This document shows positions 35,636-48,318 of a stretch of 64,000 nt of DNA, piece after piece. The notes below the pieces were generated by a model. That model was not told where the DNA came from. It saw only the letters and a program-made list of their open reading frames with translations, and made no database searches. Source of the DNA: Panagrolaimus kolymaensis (lineage: Eukaryota; Nematoda; Chromadorea; Rhabditida; Panagrolaimidae); contig JAJQJQ010000048.1 of the NCBI GenBank assembly GCA_028622995.1, positions 1,488,001-1,552,000 on the forward strand. Direction: 5' to 3'. The position numbers were made by a program, and so were the translations under genes. How positions within the stretch are numbered: the stretch's first letter is position 1; every line of letters starts with the position of its first letter.

Positions 35636-37212
35636 TTAACAAAAGGTTCCAACATACAACAAATTATTTGGAGAAATTAAAACTTTGTTATTTTCAACTT
35701 TTTTATCATGGCATGTTACAATGAAATATAAAAATGGTCGATCTGCACAAAATTTGGATCCGCCTCCGGTTTGGGGAATTCCAAATTGTTTATTAACGCT
35801 GCTACTACTTGTTTCTGTTCCATCTTCGTCAATCTAAAAAGGATTTTAGTTATAATTATTTTTTTATGGTATTAAAAAGTGAAATATTATTGTACTTTAA
35901 TAAAAGATGAATGAAGAACTTTTTCTAATTTTGTGGAAGTTTCAGTCATTCCATTAAGAGTGCAACAACTTTCATTGAAAAGCGTTTTTAACCCAATCAT
36001 TTCAAGGATTTCATTAAGTTGAAGATTTGAAGATTTATTGATAATTGGAATGGTTACAAACATTTTACTTCCTTTGAATTCACCTCTGGAAATTGAATTA
36101 AAGAAACCCATAATAAACAAATTTTATTTCGCTTACTTTCTTGTAAATTCTTCAAAACTTTGAACATTAATGCTTTCAATTAATTTTAGCAAACTATAAT
36201 GTTGATTTGGTAAAACAATATAAAACCATGCTTTAAAATCATCATATGGAATTCCAAGGGAAACCCAATTTTTGCCTTCAGTGTAACTCCATCCTACCCG
36301 AGGAATTACAACTTTTTTCATCATTGGTATTTCTTTTGGTTGAATTCCAAAAAACATTTTCATTTCTTGCTTATCAAATTTGATATCCCATGGTGCAATA
36401 AAATGTAAAGCATTTATTGTGATAAAACTATTTGAAGAAGATATTTCTTCGTTATTTCTTGTTGCTTCTGTTATTTGATTGTTTGTTGCTTTTGAAATAA
36501 AATTGTTGATATTCTAAAAATAGTTTATACAGTTTTAGCATTTTCGTTTTTTAAAACTTGAAGTGCCTTTCTTAAGTGTTCTGTTTTTTTTTACTGGTTT
36601 AAGACAGACACTTTCAGGTCCGAATCTAGGGGTTGGGCACTTCAAATGTGCAAACATATGTGTGTTAGATACTTACATTTACAACAAAATCTTTGTTGTT
36701 GAAATCCATTTTTTCAATACTTCCATTAAATTTGCTTTTTATTGTTTCTTCAAAATCAGTTAATAATGAAAAATTAGATGGGACGAAAAAGCCATTAGCA
36801 AACGAAATTTTAACTTTGCTTTCATCACCTTCAGATTGTTTGATAACTTTGGACCATCGCTCAATTACATCTTCCTTTGTATTAGATCTTTCTAAAAAGT
36901 TTTTTAACCTTTGATACGTATTTCTGAAACAAATAAACTCGGAATTTTTGTGCTTTACACCCCCTTCCAAAATTTATTGACATTATATAAACTTCATTCG
37001 CCCCTTTTTGACTTCCTTGAAACAATAAAAAAAGCCTTACCTTTTCCAACCAAATCTCCAATCTCTTTTTCAGTTTGATCTTTAGCTCCAATATAAATTA
37101 ATGAAAGTCCAGAAAGGATTGAAGTTGGAGAAAAAATAATTGATTCACGGGAAGCATTTTTAAATAAAGGTAAAATTTTGCAAGCAAATGAAACTTCGTG
37201 ATCAAAGGACAT
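35636..37212 (-). CDS. Serpin (serine protease inhibitor)
   Basis: Serpins trap proteases by inserting a cleaved reactive loop into a beta-sheet. Five exons: 37212-37041, then probably 36963-36677, 36513-36137, 36085-35896, 35833-35636, about 407 aa. Seen: N-terminal FSPTSILSGLSLIYIGAKDQTEKEI, central NALHFIAPWDIKFD, breach/gate region, hinge and reactive loop DEDGTETSSSSV up to GIPQTGGG, and C-terminal ADRPFLYFIV then YVGTFC. The hinge has Ser-rich residues where inhibitory serpins usually have small Ala residues, still compatible with loop insertion. No signal peptide at the chosen start, as in many intracellular nematode serpins. Odd point: the obvious TTTCAG acceptor before exon 2 (about 36925) breaks the frame, and a weaker acceptor at 36964-36965 keeps it. 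Confidence 0.88.
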
Positions 37213-38635
37213 CTTTTAACTTTACACCTTTGTTGAATGATTGACTAGACACGACTTTTTAAAACAAGGAAGATAAAAAGCAATGAAAAATACAACCAAC
37301 TGCTTGCTTTTCAACTGACGCAAAAAAAAAAACTAGCTAACGCTGTTTTAAAAAGCTGCTAAGATATAGCCGCTGCTGATACAAAAAGATTTGTTTGTTT
37401 GTTTTCTTTAATCGATAAAAAAAAGAAAAGGGGAGTTACCTGAACAGCCAAAAAAAAGTGTGGACAAAAATAAATTTTTTTTTGTTGAAAGAACCGAAGT
37501 GCGTAAAAAAAACTTGGGTAAATAGGAAAAGTTTTTGACAACTTTTATTTTATTCAAAGATACAAAGTAACTCTAAAAAATTTTAAACTTTTAGAATGTC
37601 TTAAAACTAAATATTGTTTTCTGGTGTTTACGTTCGAGAGAAATGTTAAATTTTACTTGAAAGAAACGATAGCTAAATAACATTACCTGATTATCCTCGA
37701 GTAAATGCTAGCCAAATCAGCAAACATACCTCAGAAAAGCTCTACTAGGCGCGCAACAACTTCATTTATTTTCTAATAAAAGACCATTTGTTTGCTGTCT
37801 GTCTGTAATCTGTTTTGCTGTTGATAAAAGTTTATTATCCGCTTTAACAATTTTAATAATCAAAATTCAAATTTTATTTGAAAAATATGTACATATAAAT
37901 AATTTAAAATTTAGCGACAGGGATTAATATTGTTTAACATTTCTAGTGATAAATTAGTTTCATTAAAAATAAAAAAGAAGTTCTTTATTGTGATAAATAA
38001 AAGTGTAAGGTTGTTGTTGTTTTGTCATAACTTATCACGGACGACTTGGATCATGTCCATCGCTAAAGGGTCATTTTTAAGAACTACAATTCTGGAAAAT
38101 AAACTTTTTGATTGGTTTAATTTAAGAAATCTTTTTCTAAATACTTGAATTTTTGGCAAATAACAAACAAACTTTGAAATGATGCCAAATTGGATCGAGA
38201 CATGGAGATGCTTCAAAATCTTCAAAATAACGTTTTTTCGTGTAGATTTATGGAATGGACGAAAACGAAACCCAAAAAAATTTCAAGTAGCGCTCGATTT
38301 TAGTTTTTTTGTAAATCGTCTCTTAATTCATTTCTTTCTAGTTTATGCTTTAATTTTCTCAAAAAAATCGGATGATATAATACTGAACTTTGACTTTAAA
38401 AATAATCCTATTCTTTGCAAAAAATCTTATCTTTTTCCCCTTTGTTTGTTTCTTCCAGCATTAAATAATCTTTTACCAATTTTTGTTTTATTCTTCTTTT
38501 TTTTTCTCAAAGTTTGGTGATAAGAGTTACGGCCGGAAATGAAATCAATAAAAATTAAAGATTCAAAGCAGCTTTAAAACATATTTAAAGAGAAGGTGGA
38601 AAGCTAAAAAAAAAGAAAAAAAGAATCGTTTAAAA
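37213..38635. other. Divergent intergenic region
   Basis: Promoter side of the serpin (minus) and the acid phosphatase (plus). Several short open frames are low-complexity; no gene recognised. Confidence 0.4.
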
Positions 38636-40228
38636 ATGAATTATTCTTTTTTGACTTTTCTGGTTTTTATTTTACCAGTTTTTGGTGATATTACTCCGCA
38701 ACAAGTTCATATCTCTCTCGGTGAAGACACTTCTTCTATGGTAGTTACATGGATAACTTTCCAAAAAGGTATGTTTAAAAAAAGATAGCAATGAAAATTG
38801 CTGAAATACTGTGTGTGAATGACATTTTGTCGTCTATGAACTCCAAAAAAAATTTCATTCGACATGGCGTAAAATTGAAAATTGATTTTTAGCACCGATC
38901 CCAATTATTCAATATGGTCCTACACAAGCATTACAAATGAAACATGTGGGCCATTCCACTGACTTTACATATAATGGAGTTACTCGATATGTTCACACTG
39001 GAACTCTTTCAAATTTAGAACCAAACACAAATTATTGTAAGTTTTTGCTAAATATAAATACAATGATTATTACTGTAGAATTAATTTAGATTACAAAGTT
39101 GGAACATCCCAAGGTTGGAGTGGACCATTTGAATTTAAAACATTTCCAGCTGGAAATGATTTTAAATTTCGTGTTTGTATTTTTGGTGATTTGGGATATC
39201 GACATGGAAATTCAATTCCAAATTTAATAGAAGCAGCAGAAAAAAATTGGTTTGATATGATTATTCATGTTGGAGATATTTCATATGATTTACATTCAGA
39301 TGAATGTGATGGAAATTGTGGAGATAAATTTATGACTGAGCTAGAGCCTATCTTTTCACGTTATCCATATATGGTTATTGCAGGAAATCATGAAAATGAT
39401 CATAAAAATTTTAGTCATTTTCATAATCGTTTTAGAATGCCTGGTGAAGAAGGTGGACATCATAATAATCAATACTATAGGTAAATTTTTCAAAACTTTT
39501 ACGTTATGAAATACCAAACTCCTAAATTTTTAGTTTTAACCTTGGTGCAGCACATTTCTTTGGAGTCAGTACAGAACATTATGGATATATGGATGAATAT
39601 GGAAAAGCTCCAGTTTTAAGCCAATATAGTTGGCTTACTTCTGATCTTCAAGTATGTTAAAAATTTTACAATATGCAAATTTTTTTGTCATATTTATAGG
39701 AAGCAAATAAAAATCGTGCAATTCGTCCATGGATTATCGGATATCAACATCGTCCATTTTATTGTTCAAATTCTCATTGTTCTGAAGATAATGAACCTTT
39801 AATTCGAAAAGGTGAACATGATATTCCTGGCCTTGAACCTATTTATGATTCAAATAAGATTGATCTTGTATTTTGTGGACATATGCATTCATATGAAAGA
39901 TTTTATCCAATGTCTAATCTTGTTGCTTATAACAACGGAAACAATCCATATCATAATGCTGTAGCTCCAACCTATATTACAACAGGTTCAGCAGGATGTC
40001 ATTCACCAAAAACTCCATTTGGTTCACCACATACTGGCAGTGCTTTTAGGTAAGCAATATATCCGAAATTTGTATAGAAAGTGTAAAAGTTTTTGCTTTT
40101 AAATTTTTAGATCTGATGATTGGGGTTACACAATTGTAAGTGTCTACAATCACACTCATATTCATTTATATCAATGGTCAGTTGATCAACAAAAAGACAT
40201 TGATGATAAATGGATTACAAAATATTAA
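38636..40228 (+). CDS. Secreted purple acid phosphatase
   Basis: Binuclear metallophosphatase that hydrolyses phosphate monoesters at acid pH. Six exons (38636-38768, 38893-39036, 39090-39480, 39534-39651, 39700-40049, 40111-40228) join to 417 aa. Residues 1-17 are a signal peptide (MNYSFLTFLVFILPVFG). Next is the fibronectin-like N-domain (QQVHISLGE...MVVTWIT), then all the metal-ligand motifs: FGDLG, GDISYD (GDxxY), GNHE, and CGHMHSYERF (GHxH), with the upstream His in YQHRPFY. Every ligand is present, so it should be active. The length matches animal PAPs of the ACP7 type. Probably lysosomal or secreted. Confidence 0.95.
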
Positions 40229-43200
40229 AGTCGGGATACATATATAAATTTTAAAGATTATTTTTAATGTAATTTATTCATAGCTCTATCTTTTTTGTTG
40301 TTTTTCATTCGATATAAAAAAAAGAAGAAAGAGAGACTAGCAAGAAAAAAAAAACAACGTAATTTTTTTGCAAAATTTTAAACTATTATTTAAAAGTAAA
40401 AAATAAATGATTAGCAAAAGCAATCAATAATCAATAATGAGTATTTATTGAAATTTATAGGAAACGTTTTTACTCAATATATGTATTTTTTTCATTTATA
40501 ACATCCGCCTTTCCGAAGCACCTAAATATTGCTGGACTTCGTGAAACGAAGAAGAAAAAAAGAAGATTTAAACAAATAAATTTATTTAAGTAAAAATAAT
40601 CCAAAGATGTTCAACATCAACAACAAACAAACAAACAATAAACAAATCTCGGGAATAAAAAAATATTTGAGATCAGAATGAATTGTTATTATTATTGTTG
40701 TTATTTATGAACTTCATCATTGTTTGCCGGTGGAAGAGGTTGTAGACGAGGATGGTCTGGTCTGAATACTTTCAAATGAATGGAATAAAGTGACTAATTT
40801 TGCACATAAAAAATCTTTGGTCCAAAACGAATCAAAAAAAGACGCTATACAACTTGGTATCCATGAAAAAAAATTTGAGGTCAAAATAATGATTGTTTTG
40901 CCATCGCTTTTTTGTGTTCGCCCTTTTTCATTATTTTTCAATGGCAAAACTCAAAACAAATCAAAAGCATTTTTAATATGCTTGGGGCATAAAAGAAAAA
41001 AAAAAGAAAAAGAAATAAAATCTGCAACATAAAAAATCTCTCTCTTGGTTTAGTTTTTTTTTCAAAGAAAAAACGATCTAATGCATTTTTTGTTTTTACT
41101 TTGTATATCGCTTTTTTGAAGGAAAAAATATAAAAAGACAGTCGTTATTTCTTTTTTCTTTTTCTTTTTGACGAAAAGCTTTTTTTTCTTTGTAATAAAC
41201 TTTTTTTATAGATTTGAATATTTTAGTTGATTTTTTTTACCATTTTTTGTTTTGATTCATATTTGTTTTCACAAAACAAAATAATTATTTTTAGTTTAAA
41301 AACCGTAAGTTGGCATGTATAAAAAATGCAATATTTTGTCTGATATTTTTTATTAAAACTATGGGTGTTACAACCCACTAACAAAATAAAAAAAATATTG
41401 TTGAAAATGCCTTTTTAAATCCCGTTCAAGATAATGAAATGGACTTGCAGCATTTTTATTTGAAATTGTGCCTTTTTTATACCTTTGAACATTTTTCAGC
41501 TTTTCTATTTTATTTTGTAAATAATTTTTTATTAATGAAAAATAAAAGTGCATAAATGCTCTTAACCTAAAATCGGATTTTTTTTTAAATCGAGACAAAT
41601 CAAAACCTGGCGGAACTGAAAAAACTCATCTGTGGTTAACAGGGGCTGAAAAGTCGGATCCTAGGGTTAAAAATTACGTAGATCACGAATCTGAACTCAG
41701 ATTTATAGAACATATAGGTGGAAATTGAGTTACAGAATGTCTCACCACGAAAATCCAAAATTCTATAATTAATTTTTTGTGGCTTGCTCTAGGGGTTATT
41801 TATAGCGTAGATTAATGTTTTGGACAAGTTTCAGAATTTTACTCTTACTTATTCTTGAGTTCCAGGGCCTCAAAGTTCACAATTTGTAAGTTTTAATATA
41901 TCCCAAAGGAAAACTTTTTTTCACAATTCTGAGTACCAACTTTTTTTTCGGTAGGATTAAAGCTAAAAGCCTACTGAAAAATCGTATCGAATAAAAAAAA
42001 ATTCCTACTGGGGGGAAGAAATACTTTTGACTCCTTGAATGCGGATAAAAGCACACGATGCAAAAGGAGGTTTATTGAAAACTACATTATAAACATTAGT
42101 TTTGAAGGAAATGTTTTGTAGAAAAATTAAAACAAACATAAAAAACATTATTGGTAAGAATAAAAACATTATATGCCTTACTTTAGCCACCATACCAACC
42201 CAATACCTAATATACCCTAAATTAATAAAATTAAAAAAATCGAAAATTTCAAAAACTCTATTTTTGGCTTAAACTCATCATTTCTAGACCTAATTTGGGT
42301 CGTAGAAACCGAATTTGACAACGGTTGACCCCTTAAACCTATTTAAAACTGAGTTATGAATTTTTGAAATATGCAAATTTTAACTATCCACAAAACTTTT
42401 TTTTAAACAGCTCTCATATAGAAAACAACATCAAATTCGAGTTCTACGAACCAAATTACATATAAAAATGATGAGTTTTAATTAAAAATAAAGATTTGTA
42501 AATATTCGATTTTTTTAATTTTATTAATTTAGGGTATATTAGGTATTGGGTTGGTATGGTGGCTAAAGTAAGGCATATAATGTTTTTATTCTTACCAATA
42601 ATGTTTTTTATGTTTGTTTTAATTTTTCTACAAAACATTTCCTTCAAAACTAATGTTTATAATGTAGTTTTCAATAAACCTCCTTTTGCATCGTGTGCTT
42701 TTATCCGCATTCAAGGAGTCAAAAGTATTTCTTCCCCCCAGTAGGAATTTTTTTTTATTCGATACGATTTTTCAGTAGGCTTTTAGCTTTAATCCTACCG
42801 AAAAAAAAGTTGGTACTCAGAATTGTGAAAAAAAGTTTTCCTTTGGGATATATTAAAACTTACAAATTGTGAACTTTGAGGCCCTGGAACTCAAGAATAA
42901 GTAAGAGTAAAATTCTGAAACTTGTCCAAAACATTAATCTACGCTATAAATAACCCCTAGAGCAAGCCACAAAAAATTAATTATAGAATTTTGGATTTTC
43001 GTGGTGAGACATTCTGTAACTCAATTTCCACCTATATGTTCTATAAATCTGAGTTCAGATTCGTGATCTACGTAATTTTTAACCCTAGGATCCGACTTTT
43101 CAGCCCCTGTTAACCACAGATGAGTTTTTTCAGTTCCGCCCCTGTCTCGAACCAAAAAAATATTCGATTCTAAGTTGTAAGATCAACATTAATTTTTAAC

Positions 43201-43962
43201 TATGAAAACAAACTAACTTCTGTTTTTTTCTTCATATTTTGCACCTATTACATCCTATCAATTCTCCTTGACTAAAAACTAAGACAAAAATGAAATAACA
43301 AAAAATATTTCTTTAAAGCCATATTTTTTTTTTTTGCAATGCCAAACTTTTTTGAGGTCAAATTTCAGGGTAATCAAATGCATTTTTTTATTGATTGCTT
43401 GGTTTGTCCTCTTGCTCGCAGACTTGTTATAATTTTTTTGTTTTCTATTTTTGAAAAAAAAAATCATTGCTTTGCTGAAAAAAATATGATCGAGGCCTAT
43501 TTTTCACAAATAACTACAAACCCAAAAGTCAGTCATCCCTGGATTTGAGTTTTTTTCACCCTTTCTTTGAACAAAGCAAAGCAACATTTTTTATTTCTTT
43601 GTTTCTTATTCTCATTTATTTATTGAAGAATGTGACTTTTACACGCGCCTGTACAAACATTTCTCAATAAATAAAAACATAATTATTTATCTTCTATTTT
43701 TTTATTTTCATGACTTTTTTTTTGGGCTTCCGGAACCGCTGTTTAAATAAAAACTGAAACCTATGAATTCATTTTTAGCTAATAAAAAATGAAAGAATTG
43801 ATTTAGCTTTTTTTCTCAAAGCTTTATTTTATTTTGTATTATAATTTGATAAATAACTAAAAATTCTTTATTTCTAAAAAAACCTTATGGGCAAGAATGG
43901 GAGCGAGCATCAAACAAAAAAACAAAAACAAAAATAAAAAATATAAAATGTTAAAATTATTT
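40229..43962. other. Intergenic, contains a palindromic element
   Basis: Long gene-poor stretch. A possible terminal exon lies on the minus strand at 40701-40761 (PDHPRLQPLPPANNDEVHK then stop, preceded by an AG acceptor), but no upstream exon was found. The palindromic element occupies 41609-43140. Nothing else was recognised. Confidence 0.4.
41609..43140. mobile_element. 1.53-kb palindromic (foldback) element, related to the one at 25.3 kb
   Basis: Starts GGCGGAACTGAAAAAAC and ends with its exact reverse complement; arms meet near 42375 with a poorly paired centre of about 100 bp. The outer ~650 bp of each arm look nearly identical. CCT flanks both ends (41606-41608, 43141-43143), a possible 3-bp target duplication. 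The arms carry GATCACGAATCTGA (about 41691, inverted about 43060) and a block TCTAGACCTAATTTGGGTCG (about 42283) that is also present in the element at 25321-26902. Short identical frames appear in both arms (42005-42193 and 42556-42744) simply because it is a palindrome. No protein. Confidence 0.87.
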
Positions 43963-45500
43963 TCAAGTTTCATCATCACATTTAGGATAGCATTGACCTA
44001 CATCGGGTTCATTTAAATAAGGCAAGCCTCGAGCTTGTTTGGGAAAACCTTGGCCTGCACCTTTTTCAAAATCAGCTAATTGTTTTTTAATTTTTTCTAT
44101 TGACAATCGTTTGCTCGTTCGCCAATTCCATCCTGAATAATCTGCGGCGCATTCGGAAGCGTTGAGAACTTTCTAAAAAAATTTATTTAGGCAAAAAAAA
44201 TGGAAGAATTTGTTTTAGAAAAAAAAGCTTACAGTAAAAGGTGATTCCCATCCACTAACATTTATATCTTGAACCTTCCAACCATGAAACATAAAATCAA
44301 ATTCACACCAACTATCTCCCGTCAAATAGCCGTCACGAATCCAACCATGAGCTCTTCGATAAATTCGAAGCTTTCCAGGCCACATTCGATTGGCGCCTTA
44401 AACCACCAAAAACTATTTAAAAATAATACGACGAAGCCTTACCAAGCATGACTTTGCAGCAAGTGACATAATTCATATAAGTGTCATAATCTTTTCCTTG
44501 ATGCCAAATATTATCGCATGCTCGAATTTCAGCCTTTGCATTGGGATTTACTGTTTGCAAAATGTGGATCTGAAATTTCTCTTAAATTTTCTAGCCATTT
44601 AAATCTATGTCAAATTAAACCTGTAAAACCCCATTATCCGCTCCATTCCAATTAGAAGGTTGAATAAATTGCCAATCAGCCCATCGTCTCAAAAAATTCT
44701 TAGCAAATGGAGTATTTTTAACTAAATAATTTCCGGATGCAATTTCCCAATTAAAAAATCTTTCATAAAAAACTATATCCACTCTATCGTCGATCCATTC
44801 TTCAATGCAATGATTGGGATTTACTATTCCAACATCGGCATCCAAAACCAACATCCAATCGGTATCTTCTAAATATACCGAAGCGGCGCAATGCTTTTTG
44901 AAAAATAACTAAAAAAAATTTAGGGGATTTTGGTGAAGCGTGAAAAAGTAATCTTTACTTGATCGTGTTTGCAATGCTTTTTAACTCTCTCATCATTATC
45001 AAGATCGATAAGTAGATAAGTGTAATTAACAGATTTTAGATAGCATTCAAGTGATTGCTGCGCTACTCTATAGTGCCTAAAATATTATTCACGGTTAATC
45101 TCCGCTAAAAATAAATTTGTCCTAAAAAAACTTACGTTTCTAAACTTTTTTTAACAACCCCAATAAATATTGTAACTTTACCAAATAATGGATAACATGG
45201 ACCCATATTCATTCGTTTAGGATAAATTGTTCGTTTAGGAGTCATATCCACGACGCTTTTAGGTGCTTGAATATGTTCATCATTAGCTTCATGTCGATGT
45301 TGAGGTTCACCATTCCCAAAAAAATTATTATTATTCCCATTATCATGAAGTCGATAATTTTGAGCCTTTAAAAGGGCATCGTAATAATCTGATGATGAAA
45401 ATGGAGGCGAAAAACTTATACACAAAAATATTACAAATATAATAAATATGTAAATATAAATTTTATTATTATTAAATTGGCGAACTGTTATTTTTGCCAT
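43963..45500 (-). CDS. DUF273 family protein (putative GT-A glycosyltransferase), copy A
   Basis: Six exons (45500-45136, 45076-44959, 44908-44621, 44569-44443, 44396-44233, 44172-43963) join in phase to 423 aa. Type II membrane topology: short N-terminus, then an uncleaved hydrophobic anchor ([17 protein letters not shown]), a Ser/Asn/His-rich stem, and the lumenal domain. The domain has [12 protein letters not shown] (a DxD-like metal site), [19 protein letters not shown] and [13 protein letters not shown], the hallmarks of the nematode DUF273 family, which is thought to be Golgi glycosyltransferase-like. The C-terminus has paired Cys ([11 protein letters not shown]). Sits head-to-head with copy B, 297 bp between the two ATGs. 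Substrate unknown. Confidence 0.88.
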
Positions 45501-45797
45501 TTTTTAGGGGATATTTGGAACTTTTGATAACTGTATCGAGGTTTCTTAATAAAAAAATTTTTTAACTATCGACACACTAATCAAAATTAAGCTAAGTTCA
45601 AAAAAAAACGTGTCTCTTATTTTTTCGCTTTTTTGTTTTTTAATTGATTCTCATCGAACAAACAAACAAAAAACGTTAAAGGCGGGCTTTTTTCCATTGC
45701 TCTTTGTCTTTCATCAAAAATTTTTTTTGTTTCCCATGCAATTTCAACGTGTGCTTTTTTGTTTTTGTTAGTGGCTTTTGTAACTTTTTTAAAAAAT
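45501..45797. promoter_or_regulatory. Shared divergent promoter region of the DUF273 pair
   Basis: The only DNA between two head-to-head paralogues, so both promoters must lie here or inside the genes. No TATA-like or operator element can be assigned with confidence. Confidence 0.45.
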
Positions 45798-47359
45798 ATG
45801 AGTAAAATAACCCTTCGTTCAATAAATAACAGTAAAATATATATTTACATATTGGTGTTATTTCTGATATTTCTTGGAATTAATTTTTCTACCAGATCCA
45901 CAAAAGCGAATTATTATGCTTCGATTATTCAAGCTCAAAATAATCATCGATTTCAAGGCTCGCCTAATAATAATCCAGAAGAAATAAGTCCGCATCAGCA
46001 TGGAGCAGACGATGAACATATTCAAGCTCCACAAAGTGTAGTGGATATGACTCCAAAACGGAAAATATATCCTAAACGACAAAATATGAGTTCATGTCCA
46101 CCAATATTTGGTAGAGTTATGTTATTTGTTGCGGTTGTAGAAAGCAGTTATAAAACGTAAACATTTTTTTTCTTTGTTATTTCCAAGGTTTACAAATCCA
46201 TATTTTCCAGGCATTATAAAGTAGCTCAAAAAACCCTTGAATGCTATCTCAAATCTGTGAATTACACTTTCCATTTAATCGATTTGGATCATGATGAAAA
46301 AGTTAAAAAGCATTGCAAACACGATCAACTTTTCTTCAAAAAGCATTGTGCCGCTTCGGTATATTTGGAGGAAACCGATTGGATGTTAGTTTTGGACGCC
46401 GATGCAGGTGTCGTAAATCCCAATCACTGTGTGGAGGAATGGATCGATGATAGAGTGGATATAATATTTTATGAAAGATTTTTTAATTGGGAAATTGCAT
46501 CAGGAAATTATTTTGTAAGAAACACTCCATTTGCTAGGGATTTTCTTAGGAGATGGGCCGATTGGCAATATTTACAACCTTCAAATTGGAATGGAGCGGA
46601 TAATGGTGTTTTACAGGTTTTTAATAGAAATTAGTATAAAATAGTTAGAACGGTGTTTTTAGATTCATATTTTGCAAACGGTTATGCCAAATGCAAAGGC
46701 TGAAATTCGAGCATGCGATAATATTTGGCATCAAGGAAAAAATTATGAAACATATATGGCTTATGTCAGTTGCACCAAGGTCATGTTAGGTAAGTTTGTA
46801 TCCCAACTTTCTGAATTTTTTTATCTTATCTTTTTTATTTTATTTTGATAATTTGGAAAAATCTACAAAATTTTAGGTGCAAATCGTTTTTGGCCTGGTA
46901 AACTTCGAATTTATCGTAGAGCTCATGGATGGGTTCGAGATGGATGGTTAACCACCGATACTTGGAGTGAGCATGATTTTTTCTTGCACGGTTGGAAAGC
47001 TCAAGATGTTAATATCAGTGGGTGGGAATCTCCCTTTACTGTAAGCTTGTGTTTTTGCTTTTCAAACTTTGTACATCAGAATATAAGAAAGAAAAGAAAT
47101 ATGCAAATTTTTTAATTTTAATTTGTAACTTTCTTAGAAACTTTTTTAGAGAATTATAAATCCCGACGAATGTTCCACCGATTATTCAGGATGGCCTTGG
47201 AGACCAAATAAAAAAATGGAAATAGAAAAAATTCAAAAACAATTAGCTGATTTTGAAAATAGCACTGCAAGGAATTATCCTAAAGAAGCTCAAAATTTAC
47301 CATATCTTTCTGAACCGGATATAGGCGAGTGCTATCCCTATTGTGATGATGATACTTGA
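45798..47359 (+). CDS. DUF273 family protein (putative GT-A glycosyltransferase), copy B
   Basis: Five exons (45798-46156, 46211-46616, 46663-46789, 46877-47040, 47150-47359) join to 421 aa. Same design as copy A: membrane anchor ([17 protein letters not shown]), stem, [42 protein letters not shown], and C-terminal [11 protein letters not shown]. Introns match copy A in position and phase except that copy A's second intron (after HCKHDQ) is absent here. The start is set by alignment with copy A (MAKITVRQ versus MSKITLRS); an earlier in-frame ATG is not matched. Confidence 0.88.
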
Positions 47360-48318
47360 AAATCATAAATGCAACAAACAAAAAAACAATAGATTTTTTT
47401 GTCTGCTTTTTTTACATTCATCCGGGTTTTGCCTTTTTGTTTATTTTTTGTTTTACGATTTTATGTTTTTTGTTTGTCTGAAATTTTTTTATTTGTTTGA
47501 TAGTTAAATAAATAAGTTTAAAAAAAAATGTAAAAAAAATCATGGTCTTTGTTGGCAAATAAAATTAATAAATAAATGTTTTTTCCGGTGTCTAACATTA
47601 TTTATTTAGCTTGGATGAAGAAAAAAAGATTTTAGACAATTTAAAAACTGCCCAGTTTTAGTTAGAACCAGCGAAACAATTATCATCTATACTTAATTCA
47701 ATGAAATCCAAACAAAAATTTAAAAAACAAAAAACCAAAACTATCTTTAAAAACATAAATGCAAAGATATAATATATTTCTTAAAAAAATTTATGTTTTT
47801 AAAAACTTATAATCATAACTTCTTCGGAAATCCTATGAAATAATATGTTTTATGTATTTTTGCTAAATCAAGTTTAAAAATTTTGTTTTGTTAGAATTTA
47901 TTTTCCTAATTTTCATTTCTTAAAACTAATATAGAACTTTGGCGCTATTGTATTTTATATTTGCAAAAAAACTGTCTTAAAAAATAAAATTTCAAAGAAA
48001 GTTTACAAACTTGGAAACGTTGGTTTATTTTCTTACATAATTTCCGTTTTCAAAAAAGTCAAAGTCTTCTTCTTTTTTTTTTTTTTTTTGCTTCTTCCAA
48101 AAAAAATTAAAATTATTATTTATTTATTTATTCAGATGTTTTTCTCATTTTTTCATTTGATCGATGTTAATGAGAATTTGTAAAACAACATCTTTTTTCC
48201 TGTATTTTTTTTAAACATGTCAAAGAAATGATTTTAGCTTAGAATAATTTAATTTTAATTAAGAAAAAATAATAAAGAAACCTTTTTATGCTCAAAATTT
48301 TCCAGAAATTATAAAATT
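47360..48318. other. Intergenic
   Basis: AT-rich with long T runs; no gene seen. A TTTTCCAG site at 48304-48305 precedes the next ATG by 13 bases and may be a trans-splice acceptor. Confidence 0.4.

Noticed and set aside
42005..42744. Two identical 62-aa frames on opposite strands
   Set aside because: Mirror images within the palindromic element at 41609-43140, not genes.
43140..43160. GGTTCGAGAC (minus strand) as a tRNA B-box
   Set aside because: No A-box, no cloverleaf and no acceptor-stem pairing around it.
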